This document shows, piece after piece, positions 44,689 to 53,647 of a stretch of 64,000 bases of DNA. Positions within the stretch are counted from its first letter, which is position 1, and each line of letters starts with the position of its first letter. Origin of the DNA: Xanthobacteraceae bacterium (GTDB taxonomy: Bacteria > Pseudomonadota > Alphaproteobacteria > Rhizobiales > Xanthobacteraceae); assembly GCA_019745775.1 (NCBI GenBank), contig JAIESR010000006.1:248001-312000 (forward strand). The letters are read 5' to 3'. Made by a program: the position numbers and the translations under genes. The notes below the pieces were generated by a model that had not been told where the DNA came from, did not search any database, and saw only the letters and a program-made list of their open reading frames with translations.

Positions 44689-45231
44689 TTACGACGCATT
44701 CCGCCAAGCCTCCCAGTAGTCGCGGCAGGTATAGAACAGTGTCGGATAGCCCACCTTCAACCCCTGCGAGGAAATGATCAGCCCGTCGGCGCCGAGCTTG
44801 CGATGCGCGCTACGCATCCAGCGCGCAACGCGCGTAAGGGTAAGCCGCGCCTCCTCCGCGGGATCGATCGTGACCAGCAGCACCATCTGACGCTGCATCT
44901 GCCACGTCGAGATGCTCTTGATTGCCCGCCACGGTATCGGTTCCTTTGCCACCCGCACGTCGCGCAAGCCTGCGGGCGATACCGTCACGATCGGTCCACG
45001 CTGTTGCAAAAGTCGCCAGACGGCGACCAGGGCGCAGAAACCGAAAAATGCAATCCCGGAATAACCGGCCGACACGACGGACGGATCGTTTGGTACGTTG
45101 GGGAACAGACGAAACGCCAGCGCCGCGGCAATGGCCGTCGACATCGCGCTGAACGAAAGCAGCGTGAGCAGCCGCGTCGGCGAGGCGTGGAATTCGATCG
45201 TGCGCGAGGTGTCGGTCTCGGTCTCGGTCAT
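44689..45231 (-). CDS. STM3941-like membrane protein
   Basis: The 180-residue protein has two membrane helices in its first half (LLTLLSFSAMSTAIAAALAF; IAFFGFCALVAVW), then a PH-like soluble domain (GPIVTVSPAGLRDVRVAKEP, IPWRAIKSISTWQMQRQ). This architecture is typical of STM3941-family proteins of unknown function. It is divergent from the amidohydrolase gene. Confidence 0.65.
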   Translation of the reverse strand: MTETETDTSRTIEFHASPTRLLTLLSFSAMSTAIAAALAFRLFPNVPNDPSVVSAGYSGIAFFGFCALVAVWRLLQQRGPIVTVSPAGLRDVRVAKEPIPWRAIKSISTWQMQRQMVLLVTIDPAEEARLTLTRVARWMRSAHRKLGADGLIISSQGLKVGYPTLFYTCRDYWEAWRNAS

Positions 45232-45352
45232 GGCGTTCGTCGGGCCAACTCAAATCGATATTGCCGGCTAGTGGAGCGCGGTGATCCTACTTGCTACAGT
45301 GTGGCCAACGAAACAAGCGCTGCCAATGACAGCGCCATCAGGGAGGTCCACC

Positions 45353-46273
45353 ATGCTGACACGACGTAGATTTATCGGCACGACGCTCGGCGCCGGCGCG
45401 GCGCTGGCGACCGGCACGCAGGCCGGCCTCACCCAACAGAAGCGTACCATCGTCGATGCGCAAATCCATTTGTGGAAGGCCAATACGCCGGACTGGCCGT
45501 GGGTTGAAGGTGCCAAGCCGCAGATGCCCGAGCCGTTTACGATCGAGAAGGCAATTGCGGGAATGGACGAGGCCGGGGTCAATCGCGCCGTCATCGTTCC
45601 GCCGACTCTGAACGACCGCAACGACTACGCGCTCGAAGGCCACAAGCGCTTTCCGAACCGTCTTGCCGTCATGGGCCGTATCCCGCTGCAGAATCCGAAA
45701 TCGGCCGAGCTGCTGCCGAAATGGAAGGAACAGCCGGGCATGCTTGGCGTGCGCGTGACTTTCAACACGCCACAGTCGGCGGCCTGGCTCAAGGACGGGA
45801 CCGCCGACTGGTTCTGGCCGGCGGCCGAGAAGGCCGGGTTGCCGGTCATGTTCCTGGCATTCGGCTTGGTGAATCTGTTCGATCCGATCGCGCAGCGCCA
45901 TCCGGGGCTGCCGCTGATCGTCGACCATATGGGCGTGAACACCGCCATCGCGCAAAAAGGGCTGATGACCGAGATGATCGGTCACACCGTCTCGCTGGCC
46001 AAATATCCGAATGTCAGCGTCAAGCTGTCGAACCTGCCCAATTCATCGCTCGAGCCGTATCCGTACAAGGACCTCACGCCGCACATCAAACGCGTGTTCG
46101 ATGCCTACGGGCCGCAGCGCTGCCACTGGGGCACCGATGCGACCAACGGCCAGCACCGCGGGAGCTGGCGCCAGCGTCTCACCCATTTCACCGAGACCAT
46201 CGACTTCATGTCGGAGAGTGACAAGGACTGGGTGCTCGGCCGCTCGCTCCAGGAGAAGCTCAAATGGGCATAG
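45353..46273 (+). CDS. Tat-exported amidohydrolase (COG3618-like lactonase/decarboxylase family)
   Basis: The 306-residue protein begins MLTRRRFIGTTLGAGAALAT, a clear Tat signal. The barrel has the metal-binding-type motif DAQIHLW, a mid-barrel VDHMG His and the C-terminal catalytic Asp in WGTDATN. This fits the amidohydrolase-2 group that includes fucono-lactonases, dicarbonyl hydrolases and gamma-resorcylate-type decarboxylases. Periplasmic location is unusual for the group. The ATG at 45353 with GGGAGG is chosen over an upstream in-frame start. Confidence 0.82.
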   Translation: MLTRRRFIGTTLGAGAALATGTQAGLTQQKRTIVDAQIHLWKANTPDWPWVEGAKPQMPEPFTIEKAIAGMDEAGVNRAVIVPPTLNDRNDYALEGHKRFPNRLAVMGRIPLQNPKSAELLPKWKEQPGMLGVRVTFNTPQSAAWLKDGTADWFWPAAEKAGLPVMFLAFGLVNLFDPIAQRHPGLPLIVDHMGVNTAIAQKGLMTEMIGHTVSLAKYPNVSVKLSNLPNSSLEPYPYKDLTPHIKRVFDAYGPQRCHWGTDATNGQHRGSWRQRLTHFTETIDFMSESDKDWVLGRSLQEKLKWA

Positions 46274-46382
46274 AATCGCGCCCTATCGCGTCGCGAAAAA
46301 AAGTTTGACCTCGCCGCATTGAGCCGCATTCGCATGCTAGAGGATCGGCGGGGCCGGGACAGTCCCGCCGACAGGAGCAGGC

Positions 46383-46670
46383 ATGGTTGACCAAGTGAAA
46401 AATGACAAGGCGAGTGCGGACGCCAGGAAGGTGCAGCAGGCCGAGGACGGCAAGAAGGCGATGCTCGACTATGAGGCCCAAGCTGCGGCGCTGCGGGCGA
46501 AGACCGAGAAGCTGAAGGCGCTGCGGCTAGCGCGCGACGCCGCCATGCCGCCCGCGCCGGCTAAAGCCAAAAAAACCGCAACCAAAAAAGCCTCCAAGGC
46601 GGACAAGGCAAAGCCGCGCCCCTTGTCGGATTGGCTGGACGAGCAACGCAAGGACGGGCGGCGCGACTAG
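46383..46670 (+). CDS. Small Lys/Ala-rich coiled-coil protein of unknown function
   Basis: This 95-residue cytoplasmic protein is a long amphipathic helix (residues about 5-50) followed by an Ala/Lys-rich stretch (AKAKKTATKKASKADKAK) and an acidic/basic tail. The Lys-rich part resembles histone-H1-like or ribosome-binding tails and could contact nucleic acid. No family is recognised. GACAGGAGCAGGC precedes the ATG and supports a real gene. Confidence 0.65.
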   Translation: MVDQVKNDKASADARKVQQAEDGKKAMLDYEAQAAALRAKTEKLKALRLARDAAMPPAPAKAKKTATKKASKADKAKPRPLSDWLDEQRKDGRRD

Positions 46671-46725
46671 ATTGGTGCTGTACTGCTGATTCTGCGACAT
46701 GCGGGGACAATCCTGACCATCGCCC

Positions 46726-47415
46726 ATGCCCATCCTCATCGCCATCGGTGCGCTTCTGCTGTTCGCGGTGGTATTCGGTCCGCAATGGTGGGTGCGGCAC
46801 ATGCTGGCGAAGCACGCGACCGAGCGCCCAGATTTTCCCGGCACCGGCGCTGAACTCGCGCGCCATCTTCTTGACGAAGCTGGACTGCAACACGTCACGG
46901 TCGAGCCGACCGATATCGGCGACCACTACGACCCCGATGCGCTGGCCGTCAGGCTCACGCCGACGCACCATGACGGCCGCTCGGTTTCCGCCGTGGCGGT
47001 GGCGGCGCACGAGGTGTCGCATGCGGTCCAGCACGCACGCGGCGAGCCCGCGTTCAAGCGGCGCTACCATCTGGTCAAGAACCTGGGCTGGATCGACCGG
47101 GTGGCCAGCATCATCCTACTGCTGGCGCCGGTGGTGTTTGCCGTCGTGCATTTGCCGGCGCTCCTGATCCTGCAACTGCTCGCCGGGCTCGCCTTGCTGG
47201 CGATCCGCGTAGCTGTGCACGTCACGACGTTGCCGGTCGAGTTCGACGCGAGCTTCGGCAAGGCGCTGCCGGTGCTGATGCGCGGGCGCTATCTCGGCGC
47301 CGGCGACCTGCCGGCCGCCCGCGATGTGCTCAAGGCGGCGGCCTATACCTATGTGGCGGCGGCGTTGGCGACGCTGCTCGATATCGCCCGCTGGTTTCGG
47401 ATGTTGCGGTTCTAG
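46726..47415 (+). CDS. Membrane zinc metallopeptidase (YugP/COG2738 family)
   Basis: The 229-residue protein has an N-terminal membrane helix (ILIAIGALLLFAVVFGP), the zinc motif HEVSH (VAAHEVSHAVQH) near residue 94, and C-terminal helices (ILLLAPVVFAVVHLPALL, ILQLLAGLALLAI). YugP-type neutral zinc peptidases share GTGAELARHLLDEAGL and PVEFDAS, both present here. Substrates are unknown. The active site faces the cytoplasm or membrane. Confidence 0.85.
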   Translation: MPILIAIGALLLFAVVFGPQWWVRHMLAKHATERPDFPGTGAELARHLLDEAGLQHVTVEPTDIGDHYDPDALAVRLTPTHHDGRSVSAVAVAAHEVSHAVQHARGEPAFKRRYHLVKNLGWIDRVASIILLLAPVVFAVVHLPALLILQLLAGLALLAIRVAVHVTTLPVEFDASFGKALPVLMRGRYLGAGDLPAARDVLKAAAYTYVAAALATLLDIARWFRMLRF

Positions 47416-47593
47416 CTCACCGCCAGGGCGTGAGTTCGTCATGTAAACCTGGCGGGTGCCGCTGCGCGCCGGTGGCGCCGCCTTGCCGTGAGCACAGTCG
47501 GAATCGGCACATTTGTGACCGGGGTCACAGGCTCCCCATGCGGGTCGCTCTACTAATCGTAGAGACGCAAGCCCCGAACGGAGGAGAGAACAC

Positions 47594-48031
47594 ATGTCTG
47601 GGAGCGTGAAGTTTTATGAGCCATGGACCAGCGGCCTGCTGCTGTTCCTTCGGATCAGCCTGGCAGGATTTCTGATCCTGCACTGCTTCGGTCAGTTGAT
47701 GGCCTTCTGGCAGGCCGCACAGATCATCGGCCCCGGCGCGTTTCCGGTGCTGCTCACCAATGCCGCGGTGCCGCTGATGTTCTTCATGGGCGCCATCATG
47801 CTCGCGATCGGCTTCAAGACCCGCTTCGCCGCCATCGCGATGCTGGTGCTGTTGACCAGCACCACCCTGTTCGCGCTCGTGCTGTCGGGTTCGCTCGGTT
47901 TTGGCAGGCTCAATCTGATGGAACGCCTGACGGTCATCTTAGTTTTGCTGCAACCTGTCCTCTTGGGCCCCGGCAAGATGTCGATCGATGCGGTGATGGC
48001 GGCGCGGTTTGCCGCCCGCGCTGCGCAGTAA
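47594..48031 (+). CDS. DoxX-family membrane protein
   Basis: The 145-residue protein has four hydrophobic helices with DoxX-like features: an N-terminal LLLFLRISLAGFLILH helix and a later GFKTRFAAIAMLVLL segment. DoxX proteins are inner-membrane subunits linked to redox or quinone chemistry. No DoxA/DoxD partner is adjacent. GGAGGAGAG precedes the ATG. Confidence 0.75.
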   Translation: MSGSVKFYEPWTSGLLLFLRISLAGFLILHCFGQLMAFWQAAQIIGPGAFPVLLTNAAVPLMFFMGAIMLAIGFKTRFAAIAMLVLLTSTTLFALVLSGSLGFGRLNLMERLTVILVLLQPVLLGPGKMSIDAVMAARFAARAAQ

Positions 48032-48269
48032 AGTCCCGGTGGAGGGTAACAAGCTCGGATAGCAATCGAGATTAACAATCAAGGGTGGCATGGAGCGACG
48101 CGCTTCGTGCCGCCTTTTCTGCGCCGTAACCCGCTTGTGCAGGTGGCAACGTACCATTGCGGAACCTGCAATGCTCCCGACAGCAGCTTGCAGCCTCGCT
48201 CGGCCGCGTTGGCCCGGTCCTTGCAGCGCCGAACGGGCCGGGACCACCTGAGGCCAAGCAAGAAAAGCC

Positions 48270-48743
48270 ATGTCACATCTGCTGACCACCTTGGAAGGCA
48301 CGTCGTATGTGCGTGAAGCGACGTCCAAAACCCCGCGCAGCGGGGTCATTTCCGGCTTGCGGCGCGTGAGTGCGGTGCAAGCCCTCGCCATGTTGGCGAT
48401 CGCCGCCGTTGCGGGGCTGGCGGTCGTCGGTGTCACCTTCGCCAACGAGTACCACTCCAATCCATGGCTGCTGTCATGGATTCCCGCGTATTGCTGCGTC
48501 ACCAACGACTGTTGTTGGGAAGTCGCCGAGAAGGATCTCGATTCGCTGCCCGACGACAAGTGGCAGGTGAAGGCGACGGGGCAGGTTCGGGAACGCACCA
48601 ACTGGTCGCCGGACGGCAAGTTCTATCGCTGCGCCTGCGACTACGACAGCAGCGCAGGATTGTGGATCAGGCACATCGGCGCCAATACGCGTTGTCTGTT
48701 CGTGCCGATGCGCTCGGCGGCGCTAAAGATGAAGGCCGGCTGA
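48270..48743 (+). CDS. Membrane-anchored Cys-rich protein of unknown function
   Basis: The 157-residue protein has a basic N-terminus, one membrane helix (ALAMLAIAAVAGLAVVGVT, about residues 38-57), and a periplasmic domain with six or seven Cys (IPAYCCVTNDCCWEV, RCACDYD, TRCLFVP). The pattern suggests disulfides or metal binding. No family is recognised. The start is not strongly supported: the only purine-rich stretch upstream is AAGCAAGAAAAG. Confidence 0.65.
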   Translation: MSHLLTTLEGTSYVREATSKTPRSGVISGLRRVSAVQALAMLAIAAVAGLAVVGVTFANEYHSNPWLLSWIPAYCCVTNDCCWEVAEKDLDSLPDDKWQVKATGQVRERTNWSPDGKFYRCACDYDSSAGLWIRHIGANTRCLFVPMRSAALKMKAG

Positions 48744-48923
48744 GCAGCGTAGGGCGCTCGGCCAAGTGACGCGTAGCGCGGAGAACTGATTGCCGGATCG
48801 GATGCGGCCGCTCCGGACGGGGATACACTAACGTGTTGATCGCCGCATGGCGGTTGCCCGGGAGTGGCCGGTGCGCCTACAGTTGGGCATGCGCCTTGAC
48901 ATCCCGCAGCATGATGCGCCGCC

Positions 48924-49286
48924 ATGACGACGCCACCTGATCCGCAAGCGATCGAGCATTACCACGCCCACATCTATTACGATCCGGGATCGACCCGCGA
49001 TCGTGCCGAGCGGTTGCGCGAGCGCATCGGGGCGACCTTTCCGCAAGCCAGGCTGGGGCGGTGGCACGACGAACTGGTCGGCCCGCACCCGCAATCGATG
49101 TACCAGGTCGCGTTTCCCAGCGAGATGCTGGCCGCGTTCGTGCCGTGGCTGATGCTCAACCGCGATAGCCTGACCGTCTTGTTGCATCCGGAAACTGGCA
49201 ACGGCTATCGCGACCACACGGCGCACGCGGCGTGGTTCGGCGGCACGCTGCCGCTGCGGCTCGAGCAGTTCAAGAACCGCGACTGA
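48924..49286 (+). CDS. DOPA 4,5-dioxygenase-like protein
   Basis: The 120-residue protein matches the DOPA-dioxygenase family: EHYHAHIYYDP at the N-terminus, RWHDELVGPHPQSMYQ in the middle and LLHPETGNGYRDH near the end. The His residues are likely metal ligands. Fungal members cleave DOPA for betalain pigments. Bacterial roles are mostly uncharacterised. The next small gene follows 23 bases later. Confidence 0.85.
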   Translation: MTTPPDPQAIEHYHAHIYYDPGSTRDRAERLRERIGATFPQARLGRWHDELVGPHPQSMYQVAFPSEMLAAFVPWLMLNRDSLTVLLHPETGNGYRDHTAHAAWFGGTLPLRLEQFKNRD

Positions 49287-49309
49287 CGCGTCCTGCACGG
49301 AGCATCCTC

Positions 49310-49510
49310 ATGACATGGCTGGCCAATGTCCCGCAGTGGGGCGTCAACTTCCTGTTGGTCGTGCGGGCGGTGCGCATCATCCATGCCGATCTCCAGGACC
49401 TGCGCACGCTCAAGAAGCACGGCGTGCTCGGCGTCCTGCTCACGGAAGCTGCTTATGTCGGCCTGTTCGCCGGCTTCCTGTGGTGGGGTGGCTTTTGGAC
49501 GTTTCGATAG
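49310..49510 (+). CDS. Small two-helix membrane protein
   Basis: The 66-residue protein has two hydrophobic segments (VPQWGVNFLLVVRAVRII; VLLTEAAYVGLFAGFLWWG) around a charged loop (HADLQDLRTLKKHG). It follows the dioxygenase-like gene by 23 bases. No family is recognised. An in-frame start at 49232 would overlap the previous gene. Confidence 0.5.
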   Translation: MTWLANVPQWGVNFLLVVRAVRIIHADLQDLRTLKKHGVLGVLLTEAAYVGLFAGFLWWGGFWTFR

Positions 49511-49585
49511 CCGGATGCCGGCAGCCCCGATTGCGCTTGGCTGCAAGCGGGCTACGATCAACGGCAAGAGTCCGGGGAGTGCTCC

Positions 49586-50518
49586 ATGGGAAACGCCGAC
49601 GAAACGACGATCGATCCGCAACACGTCATCATCATCGAGCCGGTACGCGGCTCCGACATTCCCGTCCGTTTGATGTACCTGGAGATGGTCGACGGGGTCT
49701 ATGCGCCGATCGGGCTGCGCACACCGCCAGGGCAGGGGCCGTTCCCGCTGGTGCTGTTCGCGTCCGGCAATGGCGGCGGCGGCATGGCGGTGGTGCGCGA
49801 GTTCACGCAGAACGTGAGCTGGACGCAGGAGGAATTCCTCAAGGCCGGCTACGCGGTCGCTTGGATGCGCTACCGCGCCGAGGTCGACTACGCCTACGAC
49901 AGGATCGGCCCGCTGGTGGAGGACAAGCGCCAGCGCCGCCAACTGCTCAATCGCGGGCCGCTCGAATACGAGGACGTCATCGCGATCGTGAAATACGTGC
50001 GGACACTGCCGTACGTCGCGCCCGACCTGATCTTCTACATGGGCATGAGCCACGGCGGCGAGATGGCGTTCAAGATCGCGTCCGAATACCACGGCGTGCG
50101 CGCCATGATCGCCAGCGAGCCGGCGGCGCACGAATTCCTGCGGCTCCGCCCCGACTCCACCGCGCGCATCAATCCCGAGACCGGGCTGCTCGATGTCGAG
50201 CGCATGCTGATGCGCGAGCCGGAGAAAGTGCGGCCGCGTATCACCGAAGATGTGGCGCGCGCACGGATCGAGCCGATCAAAACGCCGATTTTCGTGCAGG
50301 GCCGCAACTCCGACGAGCTGCAGGGCATCTTCCGCGTCTGCTATGAACTGCTCATTGAATGCGGCAAGGAGGCGCGCTGGGCGACCTATGAGCACGATCT
50401 GCATGGTTTCGCCTATGTGCGGCGAAACGGCTCGGGCGACTATGCGCCGGACGCGGTGCAGCGCAAGGTGGTTGCGGACTCGATCGCGTTCTTCGACCAA
50501 TACCTGCAGGGGAAATGA
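49586..50518 (+). CDS. Alpha/beta hydrolase (dienelactone-hydrolase-like)
   Basis: The 310-residue hydrolase has GNGGGG after the first core strand (FASGNGGGGM) and the nucleophile elbow GMSHGG (about residue 155). Late acidic residues and His (YEHDLHGF) complete the triad. Its stop overlaps the start of the following aminotransferase gene (ATGA), so the two are coupled and probably act on one pathway. The substrate is unknown. Confidence 0.8.
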   Translation: MGNADETTIDPQHVIIIEPVRGSDIPVRLMYLEMVDGVYAPIGLRTPPGQGPFPLVLFASGNGGGGMAVVREFTQNVSWTQEEFLKAGYAVAWMRYRAEVDYAYDRIGPLVEDKRQRRQLLNRGPLEYEDVIAIVKYVRTLPYVAPDLIFYMGMSHGGEMAFKIASEYHGVRAMIASEPAAHEFLRLRPDSTARINPETGLLDVERMLMREPEKVRPRITEDVARARIEPIKTPIFVQGRNSDELQGIFRVCYELLIECGKEARWATYEHDLHGFAYVRRNGSGDYAPDAVQRKVVADSIAFFDQYLQGK

Positions 50519-51759
50519 GCATGTCCGCAGCGTTCGACTATGCGCCGCTGTTCAAGCCGGGCTTGCCCGCGCCGGCAGCGAAATGGACCGGCCTTGCGAA
50601 GTACAACTTCGTCGGCGGCAACAACGATGCCGAGCAGGTCCCGGTCGACGGCCTGATCGCGGCGTCGCAAACGGTGTTGAAGCGCGAGGGCCACACGCTT
50701 GCCACTTACGGGCTCGCCCATGGGCCGCAAGGCTACCGCCCGCTACGCGACTTCCTCGCGAAAAAGCTCAAGCGCGATGCCGGCATCGCCTGCGCCGCCG
50801 AGGACATCCTCGTCACCTCCGGATCGTTGCAGGCGCTCGATCTCGTCAATGGCGTGTTCCTGGCGCGCGGCGATACCGCGATCATCGAACAGGAGTGCTA
50901 CCAGGGTTCGAACCGGCTGATGCGTCTCGGCGTCAACACGATCGGCATCCCGCTTGACGGCGACGGTATGCGCATGGACGTCCTCTCAAACGTGCTCGAC
51001 GATCTCAAGCAGCGCGGCGTGCGCGCGAAATACATCTACACCATCCCGACCGTCCAGAACCCGACCGGCTCGATCATGCCGGAAGCGCGCCGTGCCGAGA
51101 TGCTGAAGCTCGCCGAGGCGCATGGCGTGCCGATCTTCGAGGACGATTGCTACGCCGACCTGATCTGGGGCGGCCGGCGGCCGCCCGCGCTGTACGCCAT
51201 GAGCCGCAACGGCGGTGTCGTGCATGTCGGCTCGTTCTCGAAGTCGATCGCGCCGGCCTTGCGCATCGGCTACATCGTTGCCGGCTGGGATATCCTGTCG
51301 CGCGCGCTCTCGATCAAGAGCGATGGCGGCTCCGGCGCACTCGAGCAGATGGTGCTCGCCGAATATTGCATCCCGCATTTTGCGACGCATGTGAGCGATC
51401 TCACGCGCGGGCTGCGCGTGAAGCTCGACACGCTGATGGAGGCGCTCAACGAGCAGTTCGGCACCGCGGCGGAATTCGAGGAGCCCAAGGGCGGCATTTT
51501 CCTGTGGGTCAAGCTCCCCGACAATGTCGACACGCTCAAGCTCTATCAGTCGGCGCTCAAGGCCGGCGTCGCGATCAATCCGGGACCGGAATGGTCGGTC
51601 GACAAAGCCTATAGCAAGTGCCGGCTGCGGCTGTGCTTCGCGAGCCCGACCATCGACGAGATCCGCGAAGGCATTGCCGTGCTCGCCGAAGTCTGCCGCA
51701 ATGAATTCGGCGTACCGACACGCAGCGCCAACGTCACCCGCGCGGCCGGGCGTTCGTGA
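50515..51759 (+). CDS. PLP-dependent class I/II aminotransferase
   Basis: The 414-residue fold-type I enzyme has YGLAHGPQGYRPLRDFLA (class I/II N-terminal region), NPTGSIMPEARR, the Asp contacting PLP in FEDDCYADL and the Schiff-base Lys in GSFSKSIAPALRIGY. The closest groups are 2-aminoadipate and valine-type transaminases of the MocR-like core without a GntR domain. Its ATG overlaps the stop of the hydrolase gene by four bases. A second ATG lies two codons in. Confidence 0.88.
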   Translation: MSMSAAFDYAPLFKPGLPAPAAKWTGLAKYNFVGGNNDAEQVPVDGLIAASQTVLKREGHTLATYGLAHGPQGYRPLRDFLAKKLKRDAGIACAAEDILVTSGSLQALDLVNGVFLARGDTAIIEQECYQGSNRLMRLGVNTIGIPLDGDGMRMDVLSNVLDDLKQRGVRAKYIYTIPTVQNPTGSIMPEARRAEMLKLAEAHGVPIFEDDCYADLIWGGRRPPALYAMSRNGGVVHVGSFSKSIAPALRIGYIVAGWDILSRALSIKSDGGSGALEQMVLAEYCIPHFATHVSDLTRGLRVKLDTLMEALNEQFGTAAEFEEPKGGIFLWVKLPDNVDTLKLYQSALKAGVAINPGPEWSVDKAYSKCRLRLCFASPTIDEIREGIAVLAEVCRNEFGVPTRSANVTRAAGRS

Positions 51760-51778
51760 GCCCGCACGTTGCGCTGGC

Positions 51779-52006
51779 CTACGGCGTCGCCGGCCGTTTT
51801 GATCCTTCCAGCGCCCAACGGAACAGCGACAACAGGCTGCCGCCGGTCGCCATTCCGAGGACGTAGACCACGGCGACGAGCACTGCGAGCGGCGCGCTCA
51901 GCCGGAACCCGAGAAATGCCACCGTGACGCTTTGCAGATTCTGGAATGCAAAGATCACCGTTGCCGCGGCGAGCACCGCAATCACGCCCATGTGGAACCA
52001 GCGCAT
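51779..52006 (-). CDS. LapA (DUF1049) domain membrane protein
   Basis: The 75-residue protein has two helices: GVIAVLAAATVIFAFQNLQ and APLAVLVAVVYVLGMATGG, with the typical FQNLQSVTVAFLG link of LapA. LapA proteins help lipopolysaccharide assembly with LapB in enterobacteria. No lapB is adjacent. The ATG at 52006 is chosen over an upstream in-frame start. Confidence 0.8.
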   Translation of the reverse strand: MRWFHMGVIAVLAAATVIFAFQNLQSVTVAFLGFRLSAPLAVLVAVVYVLGMATGGSLLSLFRWALEGSKRPATP

Positions 52007-52138
52007 GTCTAGCCTCCGTTGCCTTGCGCGCACCCGGCGCGGAAGAATCTTACAGGCGCAATGATAGCACGGCCCGGCGCGAACGTTGTGATTGATCTCC
52101 TTTTGGACCGTGGTCGATGGAATACCAGTGAATGAGCG

Positions 52139-52588
52139 CTACTCAACCTTGCCGACCAGCCTTTCGAACCAGGCGACGGCGACCAGCAGGATGAGTGCGA
52201 TCACGACGCCGACCACGACCACGTTCCAGCTTCCGAGGCCGCAGGCGACGCCGAGTGCGGCCGTGACCCAGACCGTGGCCGCCGTGGTCAGACCCTCGAC
52301 CGTCCGCGCTTCCGGGTTGCGCAGGATCACGCCAGCGCCGATGAAGCTGATGCCCGCCATCACGCCCTGGATGATGCCTTGCACCACGCGGCTCATGGCG
52401 TCCGGGTTCTCCGCCATGCCGGCGACCTGGACGGTTGCGACCGACACCGTCGCCGCGCCGAGCGCGACCAGCCCCAGCGTGCGCGTGCCGATCGGCTTGT
52501 TGGCGAGGTCGCGGTTGAGGCCGATCACGGCGCCGGTCAATGCGGCGGCGCCGAGCCGCAGGCCGACGTCGAGAAATGTGAGGTCCAT
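52139..52588 (-). CDS. MgtC/SapB family membrane protein
   Basis: The 149-residue protein has the MgtC signature GAVIGLNRDLANKPIGTRT in the first loop and later GISFIGAGVILRN and TVEGLTTAATVWVTAALG, with four or five helices. MgtC-type proteins modulate growth at low magnesium and the F-ATPase. No mgtB is nearby. CAGGAG precedes the ATG at 52588. A further in-frame start exists upstream at 52660. Confidence 0.9.
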   Translation of the reverse strand: MDLTFLDVGLRLGAAALTGAVIGLNRDLANKPIGTRTLGLVALGAATVSVATVQVAGMAENPDAMSRVVQGIIQGVMAGISFIGAGVILRNPEARTVEGLTTAATVWVTAALGVACGLGSWNVVVVGVVIALILLVAVAWFERLVGKVE

Positions 52589-52697
52589 GCAATACTCCTG
52601 GTGATGCCCGGCGCGCCGGGCTTGCGCCAGGACAACGCGCGACGGACGAAAACGTCGCATGCGTGCCAGATCGTCGCGACGGGTGACGCGTATGCTC

Positions 52698-52955
52698 TCA
52701 ACCGCGTCCGTTCCGGATCATGCACTGCACGAAGGCTTCGTTGACGTGCGTCTGGCCGCCGCGCTTCGAATACCAGCGCTTACGGTTCGTACCGGGTCGG
52801 CGCCCGATTCCTCCGCCGTTCTGCACTGCGCACGTACAGCCGACCTTGTCCTTCATGGTCATGCAGCGCTGATCAATCTGCTGCGCGTCGGCGCTGGCGG
52901 CCAGCATCCAGACCGCACCGGAAATAATTGCCAGCTTGGTGGCGTTCGCAAGCAT
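52698..52955 (-). CDS. Small secreted four-Cys protein, paralogue 1
   Basis: The 85-residue precursor has a signal peptide (LAIISGAVWMLAASADA-Q). The mature part has Cys in QRCMTMKDKVGCTC and FVQCMIRNGRG, a C...CxC...C pattern. The same pattern is found in two neighbours at 52980-53231 and 53278-53535, so this is a tandem duplicated family. Function is unknown. All three read leftwards with 24- to 46-base gaps, as one likely operon or serial duplication. Confidence 0.75.
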   Translation of the reverse strand: MLANATKLAIISGAVWMLAASADAQQIDQRCMTMKDKVGCTCAVQNGGGIGRRPGTNRKRWYSKRGGQTHVNEAFVQCMIRNGRG

Positions 52956-52979
52956 TGACGATGCTTCCCTGACGTCGCG

Positions 52980-53231
52980 CTAGCTGCGGCCGTGACGGAG
53001 CAGGCAGCGGGCATAGCCGTCGTTGGTGGAGGCGCCGCCTTGCCGGATGATCATGCGACGGCCGCCGCCGGGCCGGTTCACGAAGACGGCGCCGTTCTCG
53101 ACGCCACACGTGCACTTCACTTTGTCTTTGGCTTTGGCGCAGCGCGCCGGTACGCGCTGCGCATCGGCACCTGGCACAAAAAGAACGAGCACGGCGGCGG
53201 CAAGCGCAAACTTCGCTATCGTCGAGAGCAT
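52980..53231 (-). CDS. Small secreted four-Cys protein, paralogue 2
   Basis: The 83-residue precursor begins MLSTIAKFALAAAVLVLFVP and has cleavage near ADA-QR. The mature part contains ARCAKAKDKVKCTC, NRPGGGRRM and YARCLLRHGRS, clearly matching paralogue 1 and the broken third copy. Four conserved Cys suggest two disulfides in the periplasm or outside the cell. Function is unknown. Confidence 0.75.
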   Translation of the reverse strand: MLSTIAKFALAAAVLVLFVPGADAQRVPARCAKAKDKVKCTCGVENGAVFVNRPGGGRRMIIRQGGASTNDGYARCLLRHGRS

Positions 53232-53277
53232 CGGGGACCCCCTGATATTTTGTGCTACGGGATTGAGAAAGAATGCT

Positions 53278-53535
53278 TCAGCCGTTCGGACGGCCGTTGC
53301 GTCGCATGCACGCGATATAGCGGTCGACGTTGGCCATCCCCTCGATCCCGACTCTGCGCCCTCCGCCGGGCGGATGATAGAAACGGGCTCCGCTGCTGAA
53401 GAGGCAGGTGCACTTCACCGGGTCTTTGGTTTTCGCGCATGCCTGCTGAAGCTTCTTGCTCTACGCATCGGCGCCGGGCGCGAGAAGCACGAGCATGGCA
53501 GCCGCGAGTGCAAGCTTGGTGCTGGTGGCAAGCAT
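53278..53535 (-). pseudogene. Small secreted four-Cys protein, paralogue 3, interrupted by an amber codon
   Basis: Reading the minus strand from ATG (53535) gives MLATSTKLALAAAMLVLLAP-GADA, then TAG (53463-53461), then SKKLQQACAKTKDPVKCTC and PPGGGRRVGIEG and YIACMRRNGRP to a TGA at 53278. The paralogues have Gln right after ADA, so the TAG looks like a CAG-to-TAG nonsense change at the signal-cleavage site. All four Cys survive downstream, so the loss is recent or the stop is tolerated. Confidence 0.8.
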
Positions 53536-53647
53536 CGGGAAATCCCTGATGGTGTTGCGCGATAGGATTTGGTGGAAATCTTTCTTGCTTCCTTACAAAA
53601 TATCGTCCGGCATTTGCCGATGCAACCTTAAATTGAGGATTGTCACA

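Noticed and set aside
48032-48269. Gap between DoxX and the Cys-rich gene checked for a small gene
   Set aside because: Open frames there are short and Arg-rich with no ribosome site. Nothing could be supported.
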